A DNA stretch of 64,000 bases. Origin: Dryomyza anilis (taxonomy: Eukaryota > Arthropoda > Insecta > Diptera > Dryomyzidae). Made by a program: the position numbers and the translations under genes. The DNA is taken from assembly GCA_951804985.1 (NCBI GenBank), contig OX638135.1, forward strand, positions 40,632,564-40,696,563, read 5' to 3'. The notes below the pieces were generated by a model. That model was given only the letters and a program-made list of their open reading frames with translations. It was not told the DNA's origin and did no database searches. Shown piece after piece: positions 22,281 through 34,500 of the stretch (position 1 is the first letter of the stretch; every line of letters begins with the position of its first letter).

Positions 22281-24360
22281 TTATAAAAAAGGAATAAAAA
22301 CAAAATTAATTAGTACGTTTTGTTATTCTTTTAACACTTTTTGTACAAAAAAAACTATAGAATTTTTAGGAGTATATTTTACTATTAGATTTTCTAAGAA
22401 ACTCAACTCCGTTAAGATGTGCCTGAAACTATGCAATCCTATTTGGGGTCAATTAAATTCTCTAAAATTTGGCTGTTTTTTGGGTTAAGACACAAAAGTG
22501 GTAACAATAATCGGGGTCGCAAGTACATTTTACAGAAATAGAAAGTAGACATTCTACACTTTATTTTGATACCAATTAGCCTGGATAGGTCAGGATAGCT
22601 AACAAAGATTTATTCTACTAAAGTTTCAGAATTTTTTGATTTTAACTGTTACAATAAATTGGCATTTTATAAATATTTACAAATGATTTTGAAATTATTT
22701 TCTTTTCATATGAAAATACAAGGATCAATTTTATCATTTGCGAAAAAAATTATTTTAAAATTATGAAGGTGTTCCAAAAAAAACTTATTCATTTTTTAAA
22801 TATTTTCATCAATTTTTAAAACACAAATTTTATGCAAGTTTGGCGGTTTTTATAAAAAAAAACTAAACGTTATATTTTTAAACAGCGAACGGATTAATAA
22901 TATTTGGAGTTTTTGCTACACAACAGTTTGTTCAGATTTTGAAAACCATTTGCTACACAACAGTTTGTTCAGATTTTGAAAACCATATATATCAAAAAGG
23001 GACTTTTTCCAAAAATAGACACCTGTGCGCCGGTCCATTAAGGATATAATTCACAAAAAAGACTATTTTTGAATAAAAAATTTCGCACTTTTTACCACTA
23101 ATTATGAATCATAGCGGTGAATATTATTCGTAAACATATCGATGAACATTTATTCTTTGCATAGAAGATGCTTTGCGATGTGAAGGGCAAATGCCTACAT
23201 TAACAAAATGCCTAAGTGTTTGTGCGTTTGAACTGCTTTACACTTAAAACAATGTCGGTCGAAAGTTCATGTAAAAGCTTTTTGTTTATATTTTATGTGG
23301 AAACATTAAAATACTAATTTTGTTTAGTTTTTTTGTGTTTCGTTCGTTATATCACATATATATGCATTTGTCCAATTGAAATTTTCAATTTTCTTTAATT
23401 GGAGCGCATTCATCTTTTCTTAAAAAGATTGTAATATAATGCCTCTCAACACAAAATTTTGTACATACAGCTACCGTACGACCACAAACTACGCATTCTG
23501 CTTTTAAAAAAAAGTCAGTAAATAAATATTTGTATATGCCCCCTCAATTAAAAACATTTTATTTAAATATAACTTAAAATATTATCAGAAAACGTTAATT
23601 ATAAAAAAAAACAATAAAAAAAAATATTAAGTCAATACTTAATTGAATTTTTTTTGTAGTGTGCAAAAATAAAGCAAATAATAGAGCAGCGATGCACGGT
23701 CTTGCTTGCATTACAGCTCTACCGAGACTGATGCGCTTTGTCGTGAACAGCGTTGCCAGAAGATTTACCCAAACAATCGTCAAAACACCACAAAAAAATA
23801 GTCATTTGAATGGAAAATCGTCAAAACTACGAAAAAGGAAAATCGTAATTTTGAAAAAAAAATCGTAATTTTTAAAAATTAAAAACATTCGTTTAATATG
23901 TTTACTTTAAAATATAGGTAAATTACGGGTAACAATGAACATTTCCCATTATTATGCTCTTATTTTTTAGTATTCCATTAAGACAATAATGAAATTGTAT
24001 TTTCGGTATTAGACATAGAAAAACGCAATTTGACACAACAATAATTTTAAGCATTCTTTTCACCAAGTAATAATTTTAAATTAAAAAAATGTTAATATTT
24101 GGTAAAATTTGTATTGCCTTTACCTATATCTAGCAAACGTAATTTTTTAATTGTTGTCCTTGTTTTTTCAACAAGTAATGTTTGGGAGCGGCTTGATATC
24201 TCCTAACACAAAAGCATCAAACACAAAAGCCCCAAATATTAAATTGTGAAATACATAAAAATCCCCAGAATCTGAAATTTTCTCTAAATTTTTGGATATG
24301 TTAATTAAATTTTCTTTATTGGTCAAAGTGAAAAAGAAAAAGTCCACCAACTTATACTTG
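22281..24360. other. spacer with a short tandem duplication and a coding-poor patch
   Basis: A 37-bp unit beginning GCTACACAACAGTTTGTTCA occurs twice in tandem at about 22914-22987. The words CAGCGTTGCCAGAAG (about 23749) followed by repeated AAATCGTCA/AAATCGTAA resemble the GCGTTGCCAGAATGACG stretch at about 44752 and its inverse at about 34120, so a dispersed repeat end probably lies here. No gene was recognised. Confidence 0.45.
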
Positions 24361-25489
24361 AAAAAAACTAATAAAAAAAAACTTTTTAAAAATCAAGCTT
24401 TTATAAAAATCTGTACTAAAAAATTAAAAATAAATTTACTAAAAATATAAAATATATTTATAGTAGGTATGTATATTTATAATGAATACATATTAATATA
24501 TGAAATAAATTAAATTAAATCTTATTCAAATTATATTATTAAGAAATACGTTTATAATAAATAAATTTTAAAATTTACTAAGAGGTTTCCAAATACAAAA
24601 ATAAAAGCGTGCGGCGAAAATATTAAAAATTACCAGCATATTACATTTGTAAATGTGTAGCCTAAATATGAATTTTAACTATCAAAGGAATACAATTATG
24701 ATCATATTTATATATATTCCTTATACATCACAAACCTACAACTCTTTATACTTTAAATCTCGCAACCGTTCAGCACACTATAACCCTTCACAGCATAAGG
24801 CAAGATTGTATAGGAGATATAACGTCCCTTTGTCCAGTTACACCCAGATTCTACATGGCGATTATAATGTAAAATGTGAGCTTTTACTTCAATTTTCAAA
24901 ACTATGTACTACTTTTATAAGTCGAGAGTTGTAGCATTTTAAAAGGATTCCTTATTTGACAGGTGCCACAAACCTCTGTGAAATTACAACCCTTTATGGC
25001 AAGGAGAAATATCGTCGGTGATACTGCAAAACCGTCTAACTGCATGTGAGAATTACGCCTAATTTTGTGTTATAATATCATTGGGCTTCCGATATCAGCA
25101 CTGCCTACGAAACTCATAGATACTTCCATACAGATCTACCCTTTCTCCAAAATTATATTGAAAACTATTGCAAAGTTGAATTAAATTGCAAAGTTTATTA
25201 GTGCTAGAGTTGGACTGTAATATTCAATAATTTTGCCGCACGCTTTTATTTTTGTATTTGGAAACCTCTTAGTAAATTTTAAAATTTATTTCTTATAAAC
25301 GTATTTCTTAATAATATAATTTGAATAAGATTTAATTTAATTTATTTCATATATTAATATGTATTCATTATAAATATACATACCTACTATAAATATATTT
25401 TATATTTTTAGTAAATTTATTTTTAATTTTTTAGTACAGATTTTTATAAAAGCTTGATTTTTAAAAAGTTTTTTTTTATTAGTTTTTTT
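24361..25489. mobile_element. long-TIR DNA element, arms about 260 bp
   Basis: The first about 260 bp (AAAAAAACTAATAAAAA ... CGTGCGGCGAAAAT) recur almost perfectly inverted at 25230-25489. The arms appear over 97% alike, so this is a young or gene-converted element. The central 600 bp contains a 93-codon frame (24653-24934) without known motifs; I do not count it as a gene. The target duplication is not clear because the edges are homopolymeric. Confidence 0.85.
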
Positions 25490-25539
25490 ATTTTTACTTT
25501 TTTAGTCGTTATATGGTCATTAGAATTATTATTTTGCAT

Positions 25540-26340
25540 CGATCGGTTCAGTGGTTACCGAGTTATAATTTCTGCCCTTAACACCTTCTGTCGATGTAAT
25601 TTGAACTACTTTCTAGTTTTTGAAAATTTCCACAACGATTTCCTGTACGAGATCAGTTAAGTGATAACCGAGATATAAAATTTTGATCTTAACACCCTCT
25701 ATCGATATAATTTATAACTACACTCTAGAGTATGTTAAATTTTGTGCACGCAAGAGTAATTGTACCAAGTTTTTCATATATCGGTTCAGCAGTTACCGCG
25801 ATATGTTTTGTCCTTACCGCCCTCTATCGATATAATTTCGAACTATACATTAGCATATCGTCGTTGTAAAATGAAAAGTCACCAAATACATTTTCAAAAT
25901 GCCAAATATTCATTTACAAAAATCTTTATATACATTTCTGTTAACTTTTAATTGATGTTTAACCAAATGATAAGAAAATGTAAATCTATTAATTGATATT
26001 TAAAAATGTTTCAATTAATTTTTATAGTATTAATCAACAAACTAGAAATTTAAATTATTCATAAAAATGTAGTTTGTGACTTTTCGTTCTACAACGACGA
26101 TATGTTAAATTGGGGTCCCGAAGGAGTCACTTAATGAAGTTTTGCATAGATCGGTTCAATGATTACAGAGACATAAAATTGTGCCTTTAACGCCCCCTCT
26201 CGATGAAATTTAGAACTACTTTCTGAACTGCATTAATTTGAGTGCCCGAAAGAATTACTGCACCAAGTTTTACAGAGGTCGGTTTAGTGGATACTGCGAT
26301 ATAAAATATCGTACTTAACGTCCTCTAGCGATGGAAAATC
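25540..26340. repeat. diverged 110-130-bp tandem array, split by a MITE
   Basis: Five units share a core of the type TTAACACCCTCTATCGATAT followed by AATTT.GAACTA, at about 25577, 25687, 25812, 26187 and 26311. Other shared words are ATCGGTTCAGTGGTTACCGAG and ATGTTAAATT. Removing the MITE at 25858-26100 and one TA restores regular spacing. Confidence 0.8.
25858..26100. mobile_element. TA-flanked MITE, 243 bp (copy 1)
   Basis: The terminal inverted repeats begin TCGTCGTTGTA and continue through AAAAGTCAC. The right end reads GTGACTTTTCGTTCTACAAC plus GACGA. TA flanks both sides (25856-25857 and 26101-26102). The interrupted host sequence reads GCATATGTTAAATT once joined, matching the neighbouring array unit GAGTATGTTAAATT, which confirms the insertion. 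A second copy lies at 30160-30409. Confidence 0.92.
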
Positions 26341-26399
26341 AAAGCTCTAAGTAAATAAATAACATATAAATAAATATGACATATTTGAGTCTTCAATAG

Positions 26400-27560
26400 T
26401 ATACAGACGTAAAATTTTTCTCCATAGAACGCTTTTCCGTAGAATTCTTCACCGTAGATATATTCCGAGTAGAAGTTTTAATGTGGTGAGTTTTAATGTG
26501 GTGAGTTTTAGTGTGGTGAGTTTTAGTGTGGTGAGTTTTAGTGTGGTCAGTTTGAGTGTGGTGAATTTTAGTGTGATGAATTTTATTGTGGTGAATTTTA
26601 TTGCGTTGAGTTTTAGTGTGGTGAGTTTTAGTGTAATGAATTTTATTGTGGTGAGTTTTAGTGTAGTGAGTTTTAGTGTGGTGAGTTTTAGTGTGGTGAA
26701 TTTTAGTGTGGTGAATTTTATTGTGGTGAGTTTTAGTATGGTGAGTTCGTTTTTCTTTATCTTTCCTTTTTTGTTTTTCCTTTAGTTTGGATTTTAATTT
26801 TATGTTATTGCTTTTATTTTTGTATTTTTGCTTTTGTTTTGTGCTTTTGCTTTTGTGTTTTTACTTTTAATGTTTTTTTTGTATTTGAGTTTTTTGGTTC
26901 ATGTTCGTAGCTGGTGAAAGTGCCGAGTTATATCATATTGAAAGTTTAGGTTGTATGGGAGGTGCCACGCCCATTTGTCAAATCCCGCCCATATATAGCC
27001 TACAATTCTTTCCAGATCATACCGCATCTGTGGTAAAAATTTCAAGAAAATCGGATCAGCAGTTTTATTTTTTATAATAATAGCATTTCATCTTTCTACG
27101 TGAACATCGCACTTCAGAGGGTCCATTAATAATTAATGTAACCTCTAGCGGAGAAAATTTGAAGTTCAAAGTTTGCCAAATTTTGTCTCGTTGCCAATAC
27201 TATACATGTTTTAAATTTCAATTTTCTAGGTGAAGAACGCACTTTAGAGGGTCCATTAATAGTAAATGCGCCCCCTAGCGGACAAAATTGAAAGTTCTGA
27301 GTTTGCCATATTTTTCCTCGTGTCTAAAGCTATACATATTCTAAATTTCAACATTCTAGGTAAAGAACTGACCTCACACGGTCCAAAAATAGTTTTAGCG
27401 CCCCCTAGCGGCCAAAATTCGAACTTTAAAATTTATTTTTATATGTGCCACATCGAATACTATATGTGTTCCAAGTTTCAACTCGATCGGATATATGGAA
27501 GTGTGTTAAATTTGTTATTTTTGTGCCCGACATACTAACAAACGAACAAACGAACAAAGG
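26400..27560 (+). mobile_element. dispersed repeat carrying a 15-bp minisatellite (copy 2)
   Basis: Same order as at 17560-18240: CCGTAGAATTCTTC words, a 15-bp array with unit GTGTGGTGAGTTTTA (26478-26745), then ATGGGAGGTGCCACGCCCA at about 26956. It continues into three 130-bp units with a GCGCCCCCTAGCGG core and ends with GACATACTAACAAACGAACA. The 100-codon VVSF-type frame is the minisatellite. The family is not identified. Confidence 0.65.
27100..27500. repeat. three 130-bp tandem units with a CTCF-like core
   Basis: The core lies at 27138-27151 (degenerate, AACCTCTAGCGG), 27268-27281 and 27398-27411 (both GCGCCCCCTAGCGG), spaced exactly 130 bp apart. Units also share AGGGTCCATTAATA and ATTCTAGGT.AAGAAC. 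The reverse complement CCGCTAGGGGGCGC agrees with the consensus of CTCF sites. Confidence 0.85.
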
Positions 27561-27619
27561 TACAAACAAGTGAAGTTAAATAAAAGCTTGTAATAATAAC
27601 AAAGAAGAGTCAGGCTCTC

Positions 27620-27960
27620 TTCAGACCTTTAATTGAAGTGTAATGTGCAATTTGGGTTCAATTTATTTCTCTTTTTTCTGGGTTATCAATGAAAAATGTG
27701 TAAATTTGTCAATATTGCGATTGGCAATTTACTTGGTTAAAACTATGTTTCGAAACACAGAAAATGCTAATCAAATCTAAATACAACGTATGTTCGCAAC
27801 GCTCGTCTTAATTCGATAATTTATCGACTGACGAAGTTAGCAACGATGCGCAGCATTTTCTACCTACGCCATCTTTTGCCAGCGTTTGAACATATTTAAT
27901 ATGAACATACAAACAAAAAAAATTGGATTTAAATAAATGTATTCTTCCAACATTCTTCTT
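27620..27960. repeat. dispersed repeat, related to 63790-64000
   Basis: It shares colinear blocks with the right end of the window: GTTTACTTGGTTA, ATCGACTGACGAAGTTAGCAA and TCTACCTACGCCATCTTTTGCC, ending in ATTGGATTTAAATA. Identity is about 75% by eye. No coding frame; family unknown. Confidence 0.6.
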
Positions 27961-28033
27961 GTATACGAAGATGGCACTCGTTGAGCAGAATTTTCAATCT
28001 AAGTCTCTTTTGTCGTCGTTTGAAGTATATATA

Positions 28034-28253
28034 CACCCAGAAAAAAATACTATATAAATAATAGTTTTTTACTATTAAAAATAGTCAATAGGATAAATTA
28101 TTATTTTAATCGGAAAATACCATTAAATAATAGAAAATACCATGACATTGCCATTGAGTTTATATGAGAAGATATATTTTTTGTATACTATTAAATCAAT
28201 AATTGTCATATTGACCAATTTTAATGGGATTTGAGGGAATTTTTTTCTGGGTG
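28034..28253. mobile_element. TA-flanked MITE, CACCCAGAAAAAAAT family, 220 bp
   Basis: The ends are CACCCAGAAAAAAAT and its inverse ATTTTTTTCTGGGTG, with TA on both sides (28032-28033, 28254-28255). The interior is made of ACTATTAAA-type words. A longer relative with the same end lies at 51531-52414; both contain GGTCAATAGGAT or AGTCAATAGGAT near one end. Confidence 0.88.
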
Positions 28254-28586
28254 TAGGGTCATTTTTAACATACTGATGTTTGAAAACAAAAAAACAAATT
28301 AATTCAAATATAAATAAAGGTAAATAAAGGTCATCGGCATTTTCTGCGTACGTGCCTTTTGTTGTTCGTTGAGAAAACGTGTTCGCGTCCGTAATAATTT
28401 TGTTATTTGTAAATTAAATAAATATATAAATTGTGTTACAAAAAGTACAAATAGTAACAGAGTATAATATAGTGCAGTATATAATTTCTGAAACTAATGT
28501 GAAAAAGCCACAAATAATAATCTGTGTTTCGATTTTCAAACAGAATTTGGCATACATAATTTGCCTACGCTATGTGCTGCACTGAG

Positions 28587-28750
28587 GCCCGTAACTTCAA
28601 CGAGTAGATATCTATTGGTGTTCGTATCGAACAGATATCTCTTCCCTATCCGGTGTTTTTGCTCCTTAACTATGAGTTGAAGTTATGAAATTTTGGTTAC
28701 ACGATAGATAACTAAGCACCAGTAGATATCTATTCGTTGAAGTTACGGGC
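28587..28750. mobile_element. small hairpin MITE, 164 bp
   Basis: Inverted ends of about 35 bp begin GCCCGTAACTTCAACGA and include TAGATATCTA. Only a few bases differ between the two ends. Neither a target duplication nor a second copy was found in the window. Confidence 0.8.
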
Positions 28751-29850
28751 ATTAGATCAACTTTAACTGTACCAAACATAAAGCGAGCCTGGATCGTCTG
28801 GTTTAGCGTCTGCTGGTGCAATTGTGCATTCATTGATGATGTCACTTGTACTTGTAGTTTTAAACGAATTATTTATTTATGCATTTAAAAATTTGTATAT
28901 GAATGCAATTTTTATAAATTCCCACTGTGCATGTTTAAAGATTTTTAATAAAAATTAATAAAAAAAACATTTTATTTTTATTTTCAGGATTTCTTTCCAA
29001 AAATATTTAAATATGTTTCTATCAAGGATTGAAACTTAAACGAATAACGGTATCGATTTCGGTTTTTTCCGCGTTTCGGTTTTAAGTTTTTATAACGAAA
29101 CGGTTTCGGTATACCGGTTCCATGTTACGGTTTCGGTTTTGATTTCGGTTTTTGTATAAATTTTCTTTATTTCCAAATTTTTCAAATAAATTTACATTTT
29201 TTATATGGTACTAAGTTATGTTCAAATTATGAGGTAAAGTTTAAACGTAATTTAAACAATGTTTTGTGAAAATATTCTGTTATATGAATTATTTAATTGA
29301 TTACGCCAAGAAAATTTTAATTTAAAAATTCGTGACCACAAACCAATGAAAAGCAACATTTTGACTTTTTTTGATATGATCTGAATTGCAAAGAAGAAGA
29401 ATTTTGTACAATTTCCTTCCATAAAAGCCAAAGAAATTAAATTTCAACAATTCAGTGAACTGCAACATATGTAAACTAGTGATGATCATTTGCAAGAGCA
29501 AGGCAAGAAATGGTAATCTTGTTCTTGCAAGCTATGTCTTGCTCTTGAATAAGTACATATGACTTTGTTCTTGGTCTTGTTCTTGTTCTTGCAATACCTT
29601 TCTTGCTCTTGCTTGCAAGAATCTTGCAAAATTTTACTGTTTTAATTTTAAATTAAAGATCGAAGACAAATATCTTAACTGCATATTAATTATGAAAACG
29701 AATAGAATTTGAACACTATCTGTATTTAAGTTACTTATTTTCCATATTTTCAATTTCTTCAACAAAAAAAAAAATATTTTAATAAAAAAAAAATCCAATA
29801 ACATAAAAATTTGAATTATATTTAACAATAATTAACTAATAAAAAATAAG

Positions 29851-30090
29851 GGGCCTATTATGACTGACGAAGCGAATGAACTTGGCGAAGCGAACGAACG
29901 AATAAAGCTTTACAGTTTCCATTCGCCAGACGAATGAAGTTCAGACGAATGATTTCTATGTTCGCCTGATTTTTACGTTCGCTTTAGTTTCCTTTTTTCT
30001 GGCGAATGAAGTCTGGCGAATGGATGCTGTTATAGCTTTTTTACGTTCGCTTCGCCAACTACATTCGCTTCGCCAGTCATAATAGGGCCC
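29851..30090. mobile_element. hairpin MITE rich in GGCGAA/TTCGCC, 240 bp
   Basis: GGGCCTATTATGACTG at the left is inverted at the right as CAGTCATAATAGGGCCC. The inner arms carry GGCGAAGCGAACGAACG against CGTTCGCTTCGCC. Nearly the whole element can fold. GCGAA and TTCGC words repeat throughout, an unusual CG-rich island in this DNA. No coding content. Confidence 0.85.
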
Positions 30091-30159
30091 TAATTGTATC
30101 AATCAAGTGATGTGACAATACAATTCAAAATCTCAAGGCCATAATAAAATGGACATATA

Positions 30160-30409
30160 GTCGTTGTAGAACGAAAAGTCACCAAATACATTTTCAAAAT
30201 GGTAAATATTCATTTACAAACATTTTTATGTATCTGTCAATTATTAATCGATGATCTCAATTTTTTTTACCACGTGATAAAAAATATAAATCTATCAATT
30301 GATATTTCAACTTTAAAAATCAATTACTTTTTATAATATTAATCAACAAACTCGAAATTTAAGTTTTTCATAAAAATGTATTTGGTGACTTTTCGTTCTA
30401 CAACGACGA
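30160..30409. mobile_element. TA-flanked MITE, 250 bp (copy 2)
   Basis: It is the second copy of the MITE at 25858-26100, starting GTCGTTGTAGAACGAAAAGT and ending CTACAACGACGA, with TA at 30158-30159 and 30410-30411. The left end lacks the first two bases of the family terminus. The arms match better here than in copy 1. Confidence 0.9.
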
Positions 30410-30924
30410 TAGACATTCGTAATAAATATAAGGAATATTTCGTATAGGCATATTTCTGTTTTCGTCAGAGATAAAAAAAAAATCCGTATGCAACACGTAC
30501 CGTATGTTAAGAGAACACAAATATTACCTTGCAGGGTAACATTTTTCTTTGCGAACACCATGCGAACACAAACTCAAACGCTACAAAGCGAATACTAACA
30601 GAATGAAGAGAATACAACAATAACGAATTACGATTCGTATTCACACACTTTCACAACTACAACTTTTCGTTGCTATCCTGTATCATCGCATGGCAGCAAA
30701 CAGACGCATGACAACAGACAGACGCATGACAACGGACAGACGCATAACAACAGACAGTCGCATGCACTGCTGCCAGACATACGGATTTCTCCGTATTTCT
30801 ACGGATTTTTCATGTTTTAAAAATAAGTACGGATTTTTATACGGATTTGATTAAAATACGGATTTTATACGGAATTAGCAATTCTGTTAAAATACTGTGA
30901 ACAAATTATGTTTCTGAAGTTAAT

Positions 30925-31545
30925 TTTTATACCCTACACTAAGAGTGAAAGGGTATATTCAGTTTGGTACGCCATTTGTAACAACCAGAAGGAAGCATCT
31001 CCGGTATGGAAAAGTATATGTATTCTTGATCAGCATAACCTGCAGAGTAGATTTTGTGATATCCGTCTGTCCGTCTGTTGAAATCCCTTCTACTTAAAAA
31101 ATTAAGAGTTAGATAAATGAAACATATAATTTAGAGTACTTATATACGCTGTATATGCGAAAAAATTGGCGAGATCAGTTAATTGTGATCTGTAATCTGA
31201 CCATTTATATTCAAATATCTCATATAAAATTATATCTACAGATCAATTTTACTGTATACGTGCTTAGGTAAACATTTTTGGTCAAATATACATTGACTTC
31301 ATGCTCAAATACATAAAAATAATGTTTTCCCACGAAACGACTTGTGGTTCCAAAAAAAAAAAAATCGAAATTCGGTACACCTACCAATTTGTAAATATGG
31401 GTATCAAATGAATGGAAATTCTTCATCGATTGAAAGTTTGTAGTTATTTTCAGGACTCGTATAACCTGGTGACCTATATACCACTTTGAATGGTAACCAC
31501 ATATATGTGTAGGGTATTTATAGTCGGCTTAGACCGACTTTATTT
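30925..31545. mobile_element. dispersed repeat resembling DINE-1/mini-me elements
   Basis: It runs from ATACCCTACACTAAGAGTG, through AAAGTATATGTATTCTTGAT and a GTCY tract (CCGTCTGTCCGTCTGTTG, about 31064), to GTGTAGGGTATTTATAGTCG. The GTCY proto-microsatellite and the wording are like the DINE-1/mini-me (Helitron-like) repeats of flies, but I cannot prove the class. The left breakpoint of the palindrome (31452) lies inside it. Confidence 0.45.
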
Positions 31546-34500
31546 TTGATAATCCTAACTATCATAATAACACATACTATATAATGTCCCTACTTTAAAA
31601 TTTCCCATGTGATCTAACCTTCCCAACTGGTTTTATTTTTAGTTTCACACAATTTGTACTTCTTTTCCACGTGTTTTTTTAACATGACAATGCTGATAAA
31701 AATATTAATAATAATCTGAATCGTTATGTAGAATACAACTGGGACCTGTTGTCACAGCAGAGTTGGCTTGCTTGAACCGTAACATTCCAATTGCTAGTAT
31801 TGACAATTTCGGAGCATATTTAAAAACTGTTTTCATTTATAGAACGCAGTTTGAAAGATCTCAGGATACTTAATTTTGTGGACCCTGTCTACTTCAAATT
31901 TTTGTTTTATTTTTTGTTTTGTTTTGATATCGATATCGTCCACGAGGAGTTCAATATACAAAAAAAAAAAATGTATAAAAACGAGACAGTTTTGGATGAT
32001 TGATCGAGTAGATGTTCTTCCAAATTCATCGGCTAAATGCTAACGCACTTTGGCTTGTATTAATTTGAATAAAACGAAAGTTAGAAATAACCGTGGATCA
32101 GAAAAGCCATAAGTTATCTGAAAACGAGAACGTATTTTATTCCGTTATAGCCAAATGTTTGAAACGTAAAAAAAAAAATAATTTTGTAAATAATTTTTAT
32201 TTATATGTTTTGTTTTATAACTTAAATTAAATAATGCACGTTCTATGTGCATATTCTATAACTTAAGAAAACTTAAAGATTTTTTGTAAAATCATGAAAA
32301 AACTATGTATAAAATTAAAACAAAAATAAGAGGTAAAAGAGGTAAGAGGTAAAAATATTTTTTTGTCTATTTTATCTTTTTGAAGCGACTTTTGAAGCAC
32401 TTTTAAAGCTATTTACCGCTTTAAAAGTGCTTCACAGACCTTATTTTTAAGATTCTTATATTCTTTAGCCTTGGAAAAAAACACATATCTTCATTAATGT
32501 TCACGTTCATAAATATTTTGCACGCTTTCCATTGTTACTTGTTGTTCAATATTTAGTAATATTATGAATTCTTTTAAATTTCATTATTACCTTAAAAACA
32601 TAATAAATACATAAAAATGATAAAACAACGCAAGAGTCTTGCTTTTCTTGCATTTCTTGCAGTGTTAGTCTTGCACTTGCTCTTGTTCTTATCTTGTTCT
32701 TACAAGAAAATCCTGATCTAGTTGGTCAAGAAATGTATGATCATCACTACTTGAAATGTTTAAACTTGTCGAATTTGCACTTCATTTTTCGTATTTCCTT
32801 AAATAGTTACTGAATGTTTTTAATTTGAAACTTTTTCTTTAATTTTTTTTGCATTCCCATTGTTTTGTTTATATACAAAATTGAGCTGTTTTAAAAAATC
32901 ACTCAAAAATCAATTAAAACACTTATAAATGGTATTCTATTGAATTGATCCTTTAAAAGAATTTTAAAAATATTCAAATGAACTTTTCAAAACTTGTTCC
33001 ACTTTACCCCAAGCTCCCCTATATATTTTACTAATAAAATAAATAAAATAAAAACAATATTATTAAAATTTGAATCATTTGTTAACATAAAAATTTTGCT
33101 TGGAGTTGCTTGAGGTTTGTTGTTAATTTGATTAATGAAACAAAAAACAAATTTAAACCGTTGTTTTGGAAATATCGTTTCTCAAAAAACATGTGAATTT
33201 TTGTACAACCAAAAATGTTTATTTTGGGAACTCCAGATATCGGTTTATTTCTGATTTTCGTATAACGGTTTCGGTTACGGTTTTAAAAATGAAACGGCTT
33301 TGAACGGATATCGGTTTCGGTTACGGTTTCAATCCTTGATTTCTATACAAACATACTACTTTTTGAACTGAAACAACTGATATGTTTCACTGGAAACATA
33401 TTTATATTCACGGCGTTCAAAATCATGTTTTATTTTGAACATATTTATGTTTCGGTTCAAATATTTATTTTATTTGGATGCTGTAATCATTATGTTTCCA
33501 TTAGAACATACTCCATTTATTTGGATGTTGTAATTATTATGTTTCCATTAAATGTTGCCCCTCAAAATGGAGGGGCAACATTAAAATGTTTCCGGATATT
33601 ATAATGTACGTCAGAACTCATTACAACACTGTTCAAGTCTCAATACAACCCTGTTTACAAATGATTTATCAGTCAATTATGTTAATGCCTGCAAAATTAT
33701 GTTTGGGAGAGCCCTTTTTTTTGCAGCGTGTGGAAAATTAAAAATAAATGATGTGCAAAATAATGGGACATTTTTCAATAAGATTAATCTCAAAAACAAG
33801 AGCTAATGGGGCAAAATTATTGACATTTTTCGAATCAGCGCCACAAAAATAATCAACAATAGCTTACTGCATCACATCACATCATAATTTTAATTTTGTT
33901 TGGAAAGTATCCGTTCTATGTTTCTACTATCGGAGCTATGAGTTTTTAGATTTTTTTAAACTTTTGAAAGAAAATACATTTTCTAATCAATTGGTCAGTC
34001 GCGTAATTCGATCCCGTATTCACTAACACAAATTAAAAAAAAAATAATAATATAAATTATTAAAAAACGTCATTGCAAAAGAAAAATCGTCAAATCGTCA
34101 TAAGGGTGCAAAAATCGTCATTCTGGCAACGCTGGTCGTGAAAGCTCTTTATATACGTATACAATACAAAAAAGCTCATATGCACGCATGCATGCAAATG
34201 CCCTTCGCTGCTTTAAAACCATAGCCTACTTCGACTGTCTTCTTCTTCGGGAAATTCTCTGGGAGAAATTCATCATCCTGGCGGTAAAAATCATCATTAT
34301 ATCATTGATGATCTCTCGATGAGTTTGTATCCCGAGTCACTTCGATTCTACATCCTCTTTCCGCATTACCTTAACCCAGACGTGTCATAGGCAGGGGATG
34401 ACTTACGCCTTCCATGACAAAGTAATCTACGATCACAAAGTAATCCATGATTACTTCATTACATTAATATGCTGGCATTGGAACACAAATCATCCATTAT

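Larger units (their letters stand above)
29021..33340. mobile_element. nested transposon cluster bounded by ATCAAGGATTGAAAC
   Basis: ATCAAGGATTGAAAC at 29021 is matched by its inverse at 33326-33340, with TTCT on both outer sides. Just inside each end lies CGGTTT-rich low-complexity DNA (29045-29155; 33240-33325). Further inside, a second inverted pair TAGTGATGATCAT (29477 and about 32750) is followed by CTTGTTCTTGC-type repeats (29500-29635; 32635-32705). I infer an element inserted into another, which later received the MITEs at 29851 and 30160 and the dispersed repeat at about 30925. The left end of the large palindrome (31452) falls within it. Confidence 0.55.
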
